Of a stretch of DNA of 64,000 nt, positions 11,101 through 21,729 are shown piece after piece. Numbering within the stretch: the stretch's first letter is position 1; every line of letters starts with the position of its first letter. Origin of the DNA: Acanthopleura granulata (taxonomy: Eukaryota; Mollusca; Polyplacophora; Chitonida; Chitonidae); assembly GCA_016165875.1 (NCBI GenBank), contig JABBOT010000014.1, forward strand, positions 15,482,931 through 15,546,930. Reading direction: 5' to 3'. The notes below the pieces were generated by a model, which saw only the letters and a list, made by a program, of their open reading frames with translations, made no database searches and was not told where the DNA came from. A program made the position numbers and the translations under genes.

Positions 11101-13125
11101 CGTGTTGTCATCACATTTATCATGTGTACATAATAACGCAAAAACAATAAAAAGGGAGAATGCAACTGTCTGCGTACACTGTCGGTAAGGAAAAGCTGTG
11201 TTGTAGCTATTCGTTAGAATATATATTCTCAAAGACTTCTTTTCAACACCTATGTCCAAACTACTGATAGTCTACATAAAACTGCATAATTTCATACCTT
11301 GCTTGCGACGGACTCTACGTGGCACTAAAAGTCTCTCAAGTGTATTTTGAATGTTGTAATTTTGCAAATGGCAGAACGGATTTATGTCATTGTAAAGAAA
11401 CGTCACTGGAAATATGCGTGTGGTACGAAAATGTTACATGTAACAGTGTGTGTATAGGTTGGAGCTATTGAAATAAAAAAGCATATCGCGGCCTGTAAAG
11501 TCATGGTTTTATTAGACACGTATATGGGTTCTTTGCATTCGGTCTAGCAGTGTCCATTTATATTATAATGTGTATAGCTCAGAAAATTATACAGGATTTT
11601 ATTTCACTACAAACGGAGGCCTGCCCTCACATGATATCCTGATTAAGAAATCTGATCCTGCACGTCATAAAAACTTAGATTTCAGTGACTATATTAAGAA
11701 GTCGTGGGTGAATTATTTACAGGTATTCACGAATAAACCATGATGCCCCAACACAAGTAAATGCTAGGCTACTTTTACAGTTTCTGAGTCAACTATTCAA
11801 ATTTTTCTCGCTTACACTGTTCCCGTAAATTTACGAATAAAAGACCTGGCAAAAGCTGTCTGATGTTTTCGCTTTAAAATAAGTCATTCGGGCCGTGCAT
11901 TGGACAGTGCCATCACACCTCCACGATTGAATATGTTCATAAAGAAATTCTCCTTTCACCATGCTAGTTGCTGGAGGGGGGAGACGAACAACGAAATCAA
12001 GAGATATTCTGTTACATTGCATACTGCAGCATTTGGTCAGGCTGAATATTACCGAAAATACGCAAGCACTAACATTGTGCTGGAACTGAACAAATGGTTT
12101 TACCCATCCAGTGTATTAAGTTATTTTCTTGAATCAGATTTGACATCTTGTACAATCTGGTATGAAATGGAGACTAAATATCTCCTCTATGCCAATCCCG
12201 TATAGCATTCTGCTATAGTCCGTCAAAGACAGATTTATTTACAAATCCGTAATTCTTCGGGGTGAGCTTTTACCGGAAAAGTCCAGCTTAAATAATATCA
12301 TACGTTTCTATGAACAGTAATAACAAAAGCTTTGCCACCTGTAATATGTAATTATTTATACAGTTTTTAGAATGATTATTTCAGTGATTGGGTGTTTTCA
12401 TTTAGGGACAATAACGAGATAATAAGGGTGAAAATGAATATCGAACAATATGTGAACCCCATATACGTCACGTGTTCCTCGTATTACCGGTGTTTTGCCG
12501 CTGAAGAGACAGTAGTGGTAAAACTGTGGTAGAAATACTGGGCATGCTGTGGTAAAACTTTTCTAACAGTGTATGTGATAATCTCTCTCTTGTCACAGGC
12601 AAGCTAATTGCCATTCTTCATTTTACAGTTCGTGGATGATTTTCACCTTGTCGAGTCCGTCGTATTTCAGGACTCCCAGGCGACGGTATTATCAATTATA
12701 ATACCTCATGAATCATAGCCCTCATCCTGTTTTGGTTGAAATCTTAAATTTGATTACCATTCCATTTTAGAGTAGAAGCGGAGAGGCTTGGCGCGTGTGT
12801 CATCTCATGTAGGGATAGCCAAGAATTTCTTGCAGCAGATAAATATGTCATTAACGGGGGAATTGCAGATAAGAGAGACTGTGTCAAAGAACCATTTCTG
12901 TTTTCTTTCTTTATTGCAAAATGATTGGGACTCGGCCACTGTTGCTAGGTTTTATCATTCTGTGCAGGAATCAGTACATTTTGCTTTAATCCATTTTCCT
13001 TGCGTGTAACAGGGCGCATTGGTGTTCAGAATGCTGTCTGATATACATTCATTTAATTCACATCTGCATCAAAGTTATGTCCATTCTACAGGACACTTTC
13101 TTCACTGCCTGCAAGGGACCCATAA
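11101..13125. other. Non-coding stretch, nothing recognised
   Basis: About 2 kb of AT-rich DNA. The 101-codon frame at 11900-12205 has no recognisable domain and no splice-like context that persuades me. Confidence 0.5.
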
Positions 13126-13129
13126 TTGT

Positions 13130-13510
13130 GTCTAATTCCGACGAACCCATGGATAGGGGCCGCATTTTCATCGTGTTGAGTGTGATTGACGCGTTGCAAT
13201 CACGGGTACATGGGCAGTTGCAATCAAAGCGCAACTGAGATACACATTTGACTGTAGATACCATATATGCTCAAATGGTACACGATTTGGATACTGTTTT
13301 CTTTTTTCATCCGCCTAGAACGTTCATTGTGTCTTTTCGTCATCACTGGCAATTGTTGACTGCTTTTCTTTGTATGAATCAGTGCCAATTTTCATAGGTT
13401 ATATGCATTTTTAGTTCTTCAGTGGTTTGTGTTATTTGTCGTTTTTGGAAACTGGTCTTGCCATTAATGACCCGGAACGCCCAATTCGGTTTCTACGCCT
13501 AGGTTTATGA
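13130..13510 (+). repeat. Repeat E copy
   Basis: Shares gttgcaatcaaagcgcaact, catccgcctagaacgttcat, gactgcttttctttg(t/c)atgaat, ttggaaactggtcttgccat and gacccgg with 18205-18570. The right half also matches 23445-23660. No protein recognised; class unknown. Confidence 0.65.
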
Positions 13511-13789
13511 GACGGGTCTGATGGATGAGATACTTGAGCATTATCTACTGAGGTAAACCAAGTACACGGTGTACAGGAACAAGATCAAGCCGAATTTTCA
13601 CTTACACGACTACTGTCTAGGAAATATGGCAAAGGAACCGGTATTCTCGACTGTGACAAATTATGTGGTGGCTACTAACAGATTTGTTGATGTTCACACA
13701 CACATACCCACACATATATATTTGTACATCTATCACGCTGTCAATTTTATACCATCATGTTTGACGTCTTACACTTAATAACACCTCAC

Positions 13790-14020
13790 TTAGTAAGAAC
13801 ATGTATGTATGTGTATGTATGTTTAGGTATTTACGTCACACAGAACAATTTTTTCAGTTATATGACGTCGAGGATTTCTTGGTGTGCTTCCTATAGCGGT
13901 GGCGTAAATCATTTCTTTAAGGAAGGGCACACATTTTCTACGCAACAACAAGCAGGCCTCTTGGCTTCTCAGGGGTCTCCCGCTCACTTGCACAACATCC
14001 ATTGTTATTACTATACAACG
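13790..14020 (-). mobile_element. Possible SINE-B-related fragment
   Basis: The block tttacgtcacacagaa plus ttcagttatatgacg resembles the tail of the SINE-B copy at 2196-2215. The remainder is too diverged to align with certainty. Confidence 0.3.
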
Positions 14021-14189
14021 TGACAAACCGTTTCTCAGGTGGTTTGGAATCTATGCATAATCTGTATTCTTCAGGGGCTGAAGCGAGAGTTTACGTTGCA
14101 GGCTTACTACAACTACCATATCAGGGTGTAAAATCTTAATAATATATATGAAATATCATATCAGACTCCGAAAATGAATTATCTATTTG

Positions 14190-14258
14190 ATTGGATTGCC
14201 ACGGTATGGCTGAGATATTGCCAATGTGGAGTTAAGCCAAAATCATTCATTCATTCTA
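14190..14258 (+). mobile_element. SINE-C 3' tail
   Basis: The block attgccacggtatggctgag, followed by atattgccaatgtgg, agttaagcc and a (CATT)n run. The same block occurs at 63425-63495 and, degraded, at 17440-17505. It is the 3' end of a third short retroelement family; no head is visible here. Confidence 0.5.
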
Positions 14259-14390
14259 TTTGATTGGTGTTTTACGCCATACTCAAGAATACTTCATGTA
14301 TACGACTATGGTTGAAGAAAAAAGGGGAGGATCCGGGGGAGACCAACGACCATCTACATGTACTTTTCCATGCACGCAGGAAGACTCGAA
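14259..14390 (-). mobile_element. SINE-A copy, 5' truncated
   Basis: Begins (left) with the tail tgattggtgttttacgccat and actcaagaatacttcatgta, followed by the core ggggaggatccgggggagac. It lies tail to tail with the SINE-C fragment to its left. Confidence 0.75.
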
Positions 14391-15565
14391 AAGATTCCCA
14401 TATTTCTTTGTTAAATGTGTAAAATATAGGTTTACAGCTACAAACGTCACGATTTTTTGAAAGATCCCCCGACATTTTTTTGTTTGTTTGTTTCTGATCA
14501 ACAAATTTTTTATCAACAATTTTTGATGTTTTATTCGTAATATCAAAGACGGTGTTTCATATATAGGGGTCTATTGTGAGTGCAAATGTTCTCAGTAAAG
14601 TGATCAACCCTCTCCCACATGACTACTTCTTTTGCCAGACATTAAAAAATATAAATAGAAATAATAATACAAAAAGACAAATTATGTTCATTTATATGGA
14701 GACAAACCCATAACATATCGGTTATACACTTGTCTATCATGCAGCAAACATACAACACATGTTTACACTACGAATGAGAATAAGCAAACGTCAGACAGTA
14801 AGGATAAATAAGTAGAACCAAAACAAATTGTACGATTATTGGCTATGATCGGAAGGTAGCTCATACCGAACCCTTACTTAACCCTTTAGGGATTTAAAAC
14901 TGCAGAATTTCACCAAGATTGAGCAATTCCAGATACTGCAATCTCCTACCAAAAGTATTTGTCATCAGTATATATATGTTCGTCTGAGCAATTTCCACAA
15001 TACTGGTATCTGTATAAATGTCAGTAGAATCTACGTTTCCCTCTAAGCTCAAGGATCAATTTGTTTCCTCTAGCGTATCTTCCGAACCTCTCATACTACT
15101 CTACACATGTAACACCATCTACGCTCTGAAAACTTTACAATCCTAAATAAGATCCAGAACGCAATGTTTGATTATCTCCCGATTGGAACGATATCTTTAT
15201 GTGGAGTGTAATGCCTGATTTGCTTTATTATAAAGTTTCTGCTTGTAAGTTGTTAAAAGCAGAACCTGTTTTATTCACTTGTTTGTAATTAGATATACAC
15301 ACATATTGTACTATAAATTCGGTATTTGTATAGCTTAAATTTTTTCCTGGCTAAATTGCTTTTCTACGTTTCTTTAGGGATATACTAAGTCCTGTGTGGG
15401 GATTTTCCCCACCAGTTCCGTACATTTGTGTTGCGAATTGTCGTGAAATAATTATTATATTAAATGAAATCGCTTGTATCATAAACTGATGAATAAATGT
15501 ACACGAAATATATGTGAAAAGGTGTACTCACTACTTGCACGGATGTGTTGTACATGTACAGAATG
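14391..15565. other. Non-coding stretch, nothing recognised
   Basis: AT-rich; no shared repeat or gene recognised. Confidence 0.5.
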
Positions 15566-15569
15566 ACTT

Positions 15570-15785
15570 ATTTATCTATTTTATTGGTGATTTATGCTGT
15601 AGTAGGTAATATTTCACTAATACGACAGCGGCTTGCTTTATGATTTGAGAGGACGGGACAGCGGGGAGAGCTCGGAGGGAAACCTACACCGGCACCTGCG
15701 GCTGAAGTGCTAGCAGACTTTTCCATGTATGACCGGCGTGGACGCCAGCAGGAGCTGAACTTGAACTCACATCGACCACACTAAT
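15570..15785 (-). mobile_element. SINE-A copy
   Basis: Tail on the left (ttttattggtgatttatgct, taatatttcactaatacgac), core gacagcggggagagctcgga, then the inverted box B region gagctgaacttgaactcaca near 15750. The tRNA head is incomplete. Confidence 0.8.
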
Positions 15786-15789
15786 GTGC

Positions 15790-16780
15790 GTAGAATGAGT
15801 CAGAATATATGCATACGTGGAGTGAAGTTCGTCAAAGTTCCGTTTCTTTCATACTGGACAAAGCCATGGGAATAGGAAGATAATGTAACTTACATATTGG
15901 TGTAGCCGGCGTAAATTATTGCTTCGTATGACTTGGCGATTGCTGGCTGGGTATCCAAGGTTGGGTATGAATTGAGTAAAATTGGATTATATATATATAT
16001 ACATATATATGTATATATACGCCTGTCATACAAATACCATTAATATATAAACGTACGATCGATTTCACCATATTTCATTGAAGACAGCGCTTGATAAAAT
16101 CACTGATGTAGTAAATATGTATATATGTGCTGGCGAATATTTGATTTTAAGGGACGTAAAAAGAGAGATCTGTGTTTGTAGCATATACTGAACAAGGCCC
16201 ACCCAGCTCCCCGCCAAAAAAGCTTTATTATTTCCTGTCAATACACTGCACCGTAAGTCTATATTGTTTACGTCGTGAATGCGTCTATCGTGTGCAAAAT
16301 GTGAATTTATGTTGGATTACAGTATATATAATAGTGTACTACAGTATATGTAAATCATGAAGGACGTATATAATGTTGTTTAAAGGCCTTTGACACGAGG
16401 AATGCACATACAATTGATAAATTGACACACTTCAGCTTTGTAGCCTGACAGTGACATTAGTGACACAAGTGTTGTTGTTGCATTCCCTACTTGCACAGCA
16501 TGCGTGACTTCCGTTCCAGAAACTAATTAATGAATCGCTTAAAACTATTTTAAACTTGAGCGGGTCTTAGATTTATGAAAAGACATTTAGAAGCAAATGA
16601 AACCCAATCAAAGATAATTGGCCTTGTCCTTTAATAAATGACTCAGCATAAATGAGAGTTAAAATAAGCTTTAAGAAATGAAATTCGGTTAATATGGTCA
16701 TGGGAAGAAAAGACACGAATGATTAAACATTTCTATATGCCGTTTTACGCCCCAAAACAGTCATACTTTTAGTAGTTGGA
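15790..16780. other. Non-coding stretch with a TA-rich run
   Basis: A TA-rich run lies at 15988-16018. No gene or shared repeat recognised. Confidence 0.5.
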
Positions 16781-16784
16781 AAAT

Positions 16785-16948
16785 ATCCTCACCGGCCTTA
16801 TGTGGGAATGTCTGCCAGCAACCTGCGGATGGTCGTAGACTTCCCCCGGGCTTTGCCCGGTTTCCTCCCACCACAATGCTGGCCTCCGTCGTATAAGTGA
16901 AATATTCTTGAGTACGGCGTAAAACATGAATTAAATAAATAAAGAAAG
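16785..16948 (+). mobile_element. SINE-A copy, tRNA head missing
   Basis: Starts at ctcaccggccttatgtggga, then the core ccccgggctttgcccggttt, and the tail cgtataagtgaaatattctt / gagtacggcgtaaaac with a short (AAAT)n. Read on the minus strand it opens into a spurious peptide that recurs in other SINE-A copies. Confidence 0.9.
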
Positions 16949-17439
16949 GAATTGGAAAAATGTCTAATGTATATTCGTCTGACTGAAATATATATTTCGT
17001 GTTGGATAATACAATACATACACTCGTGTACATTGCTTTTCAACATAGGGTTGAGTAAGAAAGAAAAAATACACGTATAAGAAATGACAAATTGCAGTAA
17101 AGGGCAATTATTTTCCTAAATGGGATATCGATGTAAACCCACAAAGCTTTCGGTGGAACTGTGTAAAAATATAGTGTTTATTGCAGGCTAGCCGGGATAA
17201 AGCAATCGATTTGATTATAATTTGCAGTATTTCTCGATAAGGGTTTTATGCAGTTGCCTAATCGTGAGGCTTTCAGGATTTTTTCTGGGACAAAGATTGA
17301 TATGCACACATGTGTGCTTGGAAGTTGTGTGTCCCATTCAAAGCTTTGTGACCATAACAAAAAGTGGATGAACCTTCGGAGCATTATCTATACAATTCGA
17401 ACGTGTTCAAAGACCTAAGGTTTAGATTAGTACAATTTT
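16949..17439. other. Non-coding stretch, nothing recognised
   Basis: AT-rich DNA without recognised features. Confidence 0.5.
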
Positions 17440-17505
17440 CTACGGTGAGGCTGCAATCCATTCAACCACAGTGGCGTTAGGCTATAGTCATTCATTCATT
17501 TTTTC
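17440..17505 (+). mobile_element. SINE-C tail, degraded
   Basis: The pattern ggtgaggctgcaatcc ... gtggcgttaggctatagtc followed by attcattcatt matches the SINE-C tail at 14190 imperfectly. A small hairpin follows (tccaggatg / catcctgga, 17520-17552). Confidence 0.4.
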
Positions 17506-17509
17506 ATTA

Positions 17510-18200
17510 TTTCATCCATTTCCAGGATGAAGACCGGGACTCCATCCTGGAGACTCCATTGTAAAGACCGGGCTAAAATTGCGATTCATGCTATATACTT
17601 TTATTTCCTTACATCACGCGGACATAAATTTGTGGCTAAGTTTGATTTAGCTACATGTCATGAAAAAGATTTATGGACTGAATTTGCGTAGAGCAACATA
17701 TCTGGAATCAGTACCAGGGTTGCGAAGTATAGCCACCGGCGTGAGCGATCTACAGTCTGCATCGCATATATTATTCAGTGGTATGTCTTACAAAGGTGTC
17801 ACAACGCCGCATCTAGCGCATTTACAATGGTGATGTATCTCTTTATCGAAGGTTACACCAGGAGCAATTTGGAACAGCTTTGTGAAACAGGCATCAGACC
17901 ACTTCCATCAGTCTACACCAGGTCGAGAGTTCGAGTCCTTCCCTCGGTATTAAGCTGGACTGTTGTCTTGCTCCAGAAGTTTTGTCAGCCGGCCTATATA
18001 TATGTATAGCGTATTCATATCGCGTCTTATATCATTTGTTAAATCATGTGTGCTGTGTGATGAATTCAATTGTCACAAGTTATTACTGCAAAAACTGGTG
18101 TGTCAAGGATATTTCTTCACTGTAACTTTCTTAAATTTTGCACTGAGTACACTTCCGTTCTTTGTAAGTGCGGAGTGTTCAGAATGGTTGGAACTCTTGA
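17510..18200. other. Non-coding stretch with a possible tRNA-like box B
   Basis: gagagttcgagtccttcc (17924-17941) resembles a box B, but no cloverleaf or box A is clear. No gene recognised. Confidence 0.35.
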
Positions 18201-18204
18201 TCTA

Positions 18205-18575
18205 CTTCATCTTGCCGTATGTTCATTGTGTTGAGCATGATCGCCACATGGGATATATAGCTGCAATCTAAGCGCAACTGATATATATATATTTGATTAT
18301 CGAGATCATGCATATGTACTAAAATATTACACGACTTGTAAACTGTTTTTAGTCATCCGCCTAGAACATTTATTGCGTCTTTTCTTTATCATTGAAAAGT
18401 GTTGTCTGCTTCTCTTTGCATGAATCCGCCTGAATCTTTATATTTTATATTTCCTTAGTTCTTTGGTGGTTTCGGTTATTTGTCTTTTATTGGAAACTGG
18501 TTTTGCCATTATAGGCCCGGCACGCCCAGTTTTGTTAACGACTTGTATACGAATGTCAGTTTGGACGTCTAGGTC
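18205..18575 (+). repeat. Repeat E copy
   Basis: Aligns with 13130-13510: gctgcaatctaagcgcaact, tcatccgcctagaacattta, ctttgcatgaatccgcc, gtggtttcggttatttgtc, ggaaactggttttgccat and ggcccgg. Confidence 0.65.
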
Positions 18576-18589
18576 CAATAAAGACATGA

Positions 18590-18650
18590 TCCTGGCAGCC
18601 ACCATATAAGTGAAACATTCCCTTATGTTGCGGTGTAAAAGCTTCATTGG
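18590..18650 (+). mobile_element. SINE-A tail fragment
   Basis: The block ggcagccaccatataagtga followed by aacattcccttatgttgcgg and tgtaaaagcttcattgg is a diverged SINE-A 3' end, directly after the repeat E copy. Confidence 0.55.
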
Positions 18651-19080
18651 AGTGAAATACTTTTAAGTACGTCGTAGTACGAGAAAACAAAAACTGTCTG
18701 CCGCCAGAGAAGTGACATATTCTTAACTATATGGTATATTCTGAAAAAGAAAACTGATCTTTTACATGGATAGAACACTACTTCTTTCATGAATGAAGAA
18801 AGAATCGATTTTGTTCTTGCCACTGGCTATAATTTTATATATCTACACAAGAAATTTTTTCAGTAATTCGAAGAGAATAATTGTGTTAGTGTAATGGAAT
18901 ATCAATTTTGCTGTCAATAACGTAAAATTACAAGGCAGTAATTGCAATAAAATAATAATAATAACACATCACTGAGGAAATATAGTATACTGTGCTGCAA
19001 TATCAACTTAATTTTTATTGTATAAATACAACTGATAGTCGTCATTAGGATGAAATATATGGTGTAAAAACACAATGTTT

Positions 19081-19220
19081 AAAACGACTGTGTACCACGG
19101 TATGGCACACAAACTGTAGCAAAATTGAACATCTACAGTTTTTGTGTAGAGGTATGTAAATTATGCACTGTCACACACTATTTTGTTGCACTTAGCTCAC
19201 CTGAGGTGCACAGTCGTTTT
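19081..19220. mobile_element. Small inverted-repeat (MITE-like) element
   Basis: Terminal arms aaaacgactgtgtacc (19081-19096) and ggtgcacagtcgtttt (19205-19220) pair with one mismatch over 16 bp. A second inverted pair lies inside (cacaaactgtag near 19107 with ctacagtttttgtg near 19133). The element is 140 bp with no coding capacity. No target-site duplication could be fixed, so the MITE label is tentative. Confidence 0.45.
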
Positions 19221-19371
19221 TAGAGAGTTTTTAGAGGTGCACAACAAACACAATTCAAACAAATAAATGAATACATAAGTTTGAATGGAAGTAAAAGCAT
19301 ACCTTATACAATACATGATTAATCTACATTCGTTAGATTTTTTCGTGCCAATCCACTACCTCGCACTCACT

Positions 19372-19585
19372 TGTTTTATTTAATTATTTGATTGGCTGTT
19401 TACTCTGTACTCGAGCAGATTTCCTTTATAAGACGGCCGCCTGTATTACGGTGGGTGGAAGTCTGGCAGAGCCCTAGGGAAAGCCCACGACGATCCGGAT
19501 GTTGCTGATAGACCTTCCAAAGGATACATGGCAGGGGAGAAAGCCAGCCTAAGATTGAAACTAAACCCAAAGCGACAGTAATGCT
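19372..19585 (-). mobile_element. SINE-A copy
   Basis: Left tail (TTTA)n and tgattggctgtttactctgt. The core ggtgggtggaagtctggcag is followed by gcccacgacgatccggat, and the box B region is near 19555-19580 but mutated. Confidence 0.8.
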
Positions 19586-19829
19586 GAGAGACTTCTGAGT
19601 CTAGTAATTTAAACATTACTGGGTATATCACATTTTGTTTGCAGACAGATATCAGTCACTTGTAATTTACCAACAGGCATACCTTTCACAATATGCAGCA
19701 CCCAATTCGGGACAGAAAAAAATGGAAAGGAAAAAAGCGAAAATTGATAAACTTGCACTTAATTTCAAGTTAATCGTATTGGCTATTTCGACCACGAACA
19801 TGTTTACCTTGCCTTAAAAAACAACCCAG

Positions 19830-20180
19830 ACTGGGCAAACAAGGCTCTTGAAACAAAGCCACACTCGAGCAAGTCTGGCCCACTTTCTCTCCCCAGTCAT
19901 TGCCGGCCTCATTAACGTTTCCTTGTTTTCCCTTCAGTTCTCTTTACGGAGAGATTAGCCGTTCAAACAAACCAGTCATATTAATCTTGAAGGTAGGGGT
20001 TTTGTTATCTGCCCTGGGTTCAGGCTTCAAAGAATCGCTGTGCCCAGGGGTTATAGTTAAATGGAGTTAGTTTTCATATTTCCTCGATCGTGAAGCAGGT
20101 GATGAACAAGATGTTACTTTAACCGAGGGCTTTATATGGATTCAAGCTCCCATTTCCGAGAGAAAAGAATAAAAACGGCA
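19830..20180. promoter_or_regulatory. Candidate conserved non-coding or regulatory stretch (weak)
   Basis: A repeat-free stretch of more balanced composition between SINE copies. It has no sustained open frame, and several short blocks look like transcription-factor sites (for example cctcattaacg, ctctttacggagag). This is an impression from composition only; conservation is untested. Confidence 0.15.
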
Positions 20181-20380
20181 TTACCATGCTAGTTGCATTA
20201 TCTTTTTTGGTTCACATTATTTCATGGTGTAAATTTATATACTGGTAACACGGGTGCAATTTTTGCCATTAAATAAAAACATACGTGTAAAGCACCAGAA
20301 CTATATTTGGGGGTTTTAGACGATTCAGTTCTGCATTATCAGTGGATAGTTTTAGAAGCTCTATACTTTGTTGCAAAAAA

Positions 20381-20430
20381 ATAATTCTGATGCCTCCTTG
20401 AATACCCATGGTATTCAAGGAGGCCTCAGA
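20381..20430. repeat. Near-perfect palindrome, 3-nt spacer
   Basis: Arms gcctccttgaatacc (20392-20406) and ggtattcaaggaggc (20410-20424) are exactly complementary around the spacer CAT. The pairing continues outward with one mismatch (ttctgaT / Ctcagaa), giving about 22 bp per arm. Confidence 0.85.
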
Positions 20431-20469
20431 AATATTATATTTTTCTTTCTCTTTTTTTTTCCTTTTGAT

Positions 20470-20695
20470 TAGCGTGCTAGTGGAGTACAATGACCCAGGA
20501 GCCTCTAGCGTATGCGGTCGCTGTGAGTTCAAATCTACTTCAGGTTGATTCCAAGGGAAGGTCTACCAAAAATCTGGCGATGGTCATGTGTTTTGCCTTG
20601 GTTCTGTTCCGTTTCCTATCACCATAATGCTGGCAGACGTCGTATAAGTGAAATACTCTTGAGTACGGCCTGAAACACCAATAAGATGAGTAATT
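20470..20695 (+). mobile_element. SINE-A copy
   Basis: Part of the tRNA head (caatgacccaggagcctcta), box B region gctgtgagttcaaatctact, core, and tail gtataagtgaaatactcttg / agtacggcctgaaacacc. The tail lacks a long (AAAT)n. Confidence 0.85.
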
Positions 20696-20897
20696 CACTT
20701 GTGCAAATTCGCTGCAGCTGCATGCAACATCCCACGCAAAGGTAGTCGTCTTGTGCTAACGCGGGCAGTTCCTAATAAAGTGAATGAGCCATATTAAAAA
20801 TCGGATACCAAAAATATAATATAATGGACACACACAAACGGCTTATAAAGCCGAAAGATTTTTTGGCTCCAGAGGACTAAGAAAATGGTTTGAGACG

Positions 20898-21255
20898 ACA
20901 GACATGTGCAATATATAGCACAGCTTAAAGTGTCACCTGAAAGTCACATGTAAGGAAAGTCTGTCAGTGACCGTGTAAATGTTCAAAGATTTACAAATTA
21001 CAGGCCCAAAAGCACAAAGCAGAATAGGGTAAATTTTACAGGATGGAGTGCTGCTCTGCTTTGCAAGCCATATACAATATCACACCCATGAACAAGAAGA
21101 GCCCTGGGTCCAATTGTCCGATTTCATCCAAACATAGTAACGATCGTATTTTCACATTTTTGCCGTTGTTTTTGCACAGACGACATATATGTACAATATG
21201 TAGCACCGCTTAAAGTGTTGCCTGAAAGTCATATGTAGTTTGTCAGTGACTCGCC
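20898..21255 (+). repeat. Local direct duplication of a ~75-bp block
   Basis: A block at 20898-20973 recurs at 21179-21255. Shared parts include gcacagcttaaagtgtcacc / gcaccgcttaaagtgttgcc, ctgaaagtca(c/t)atgta and ctgtcagtgac / ttgtcagtgac. Confidence 0.6.
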
Positions 21256-21372
21256 AAAAGGTCGGTGGCTTTCTCCGGGCATTCCGGCTTCCTGCAACCA
21301 TAAAACTTACAGCTATTGTATGAGTAAAAACATCTTACTTGAGAATGATGTGAAGTGAAAATAAATAAGTAT
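21256..21372 (+). mobile_element. SINE-A fragment, degraded
   Basis: gtggctttctccgggcattc, ggcttcctgcaaccataaaa and tatgagtaaaaacatcttac with aataaataag keep the order of the SINE-A core and tail. Confidence 0.5.
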
Positions 21373-21419
21373 AAAGTCTTCACAAAAGCCAAACTCTTCG
21401 GTGGTTTTCGTACAATTTG

Positions 21420-21592
21420 TTAGCCTGGGCCTCCGAGAGCGAATGGTAAGCGTGCTATATCAGCACAATGGTTCAGGTCGTATTCGTTGGAAGGTGTACG
21501 CTATAGCAACATGCAAATGATCCTGGGTTTCCCCCGGGCTTTGCCCAGTTTTATCCCATCGTAAATTTGCTAACCCTAGCGTGACGAGGGTT
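21420..21592 (+). mobile_element. SINE-A copy
   Basis: A head-like start (gggcctccgagagcg), degraded box B region, and the core gatcctgggtttcccccggg / ctttgcccagttttatccc. The tail is lost. Confidence 0.65.
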
Positions 21593-21609
21593 TAGATGTA
21601 GATACAGAT

Positions 21610-21722
21610 AAGCCTGGGGAAACCCACGACCATCCGCATGTTGCTGGCGGACATTCTCACGAACAGCCAAAGAGGAAGCCAGCTTGAGCTGAACTTGAAT
21701 TCATAGCGATAGTCTAAATGTT
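21610..21722 (-). mobile_element. SINE-A fragment, inverted to its left neighbour
   Basis: Core aagcctggggaaacccacga, ccatccgcatgttgctggcg, then gaggaagccagcttgagctg and the box B region. With the copy at 21420-21592 it forms an imperfect inverted pair. Confidence 0.75.
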
Positions 21723-21729
21723 TAAGGTC

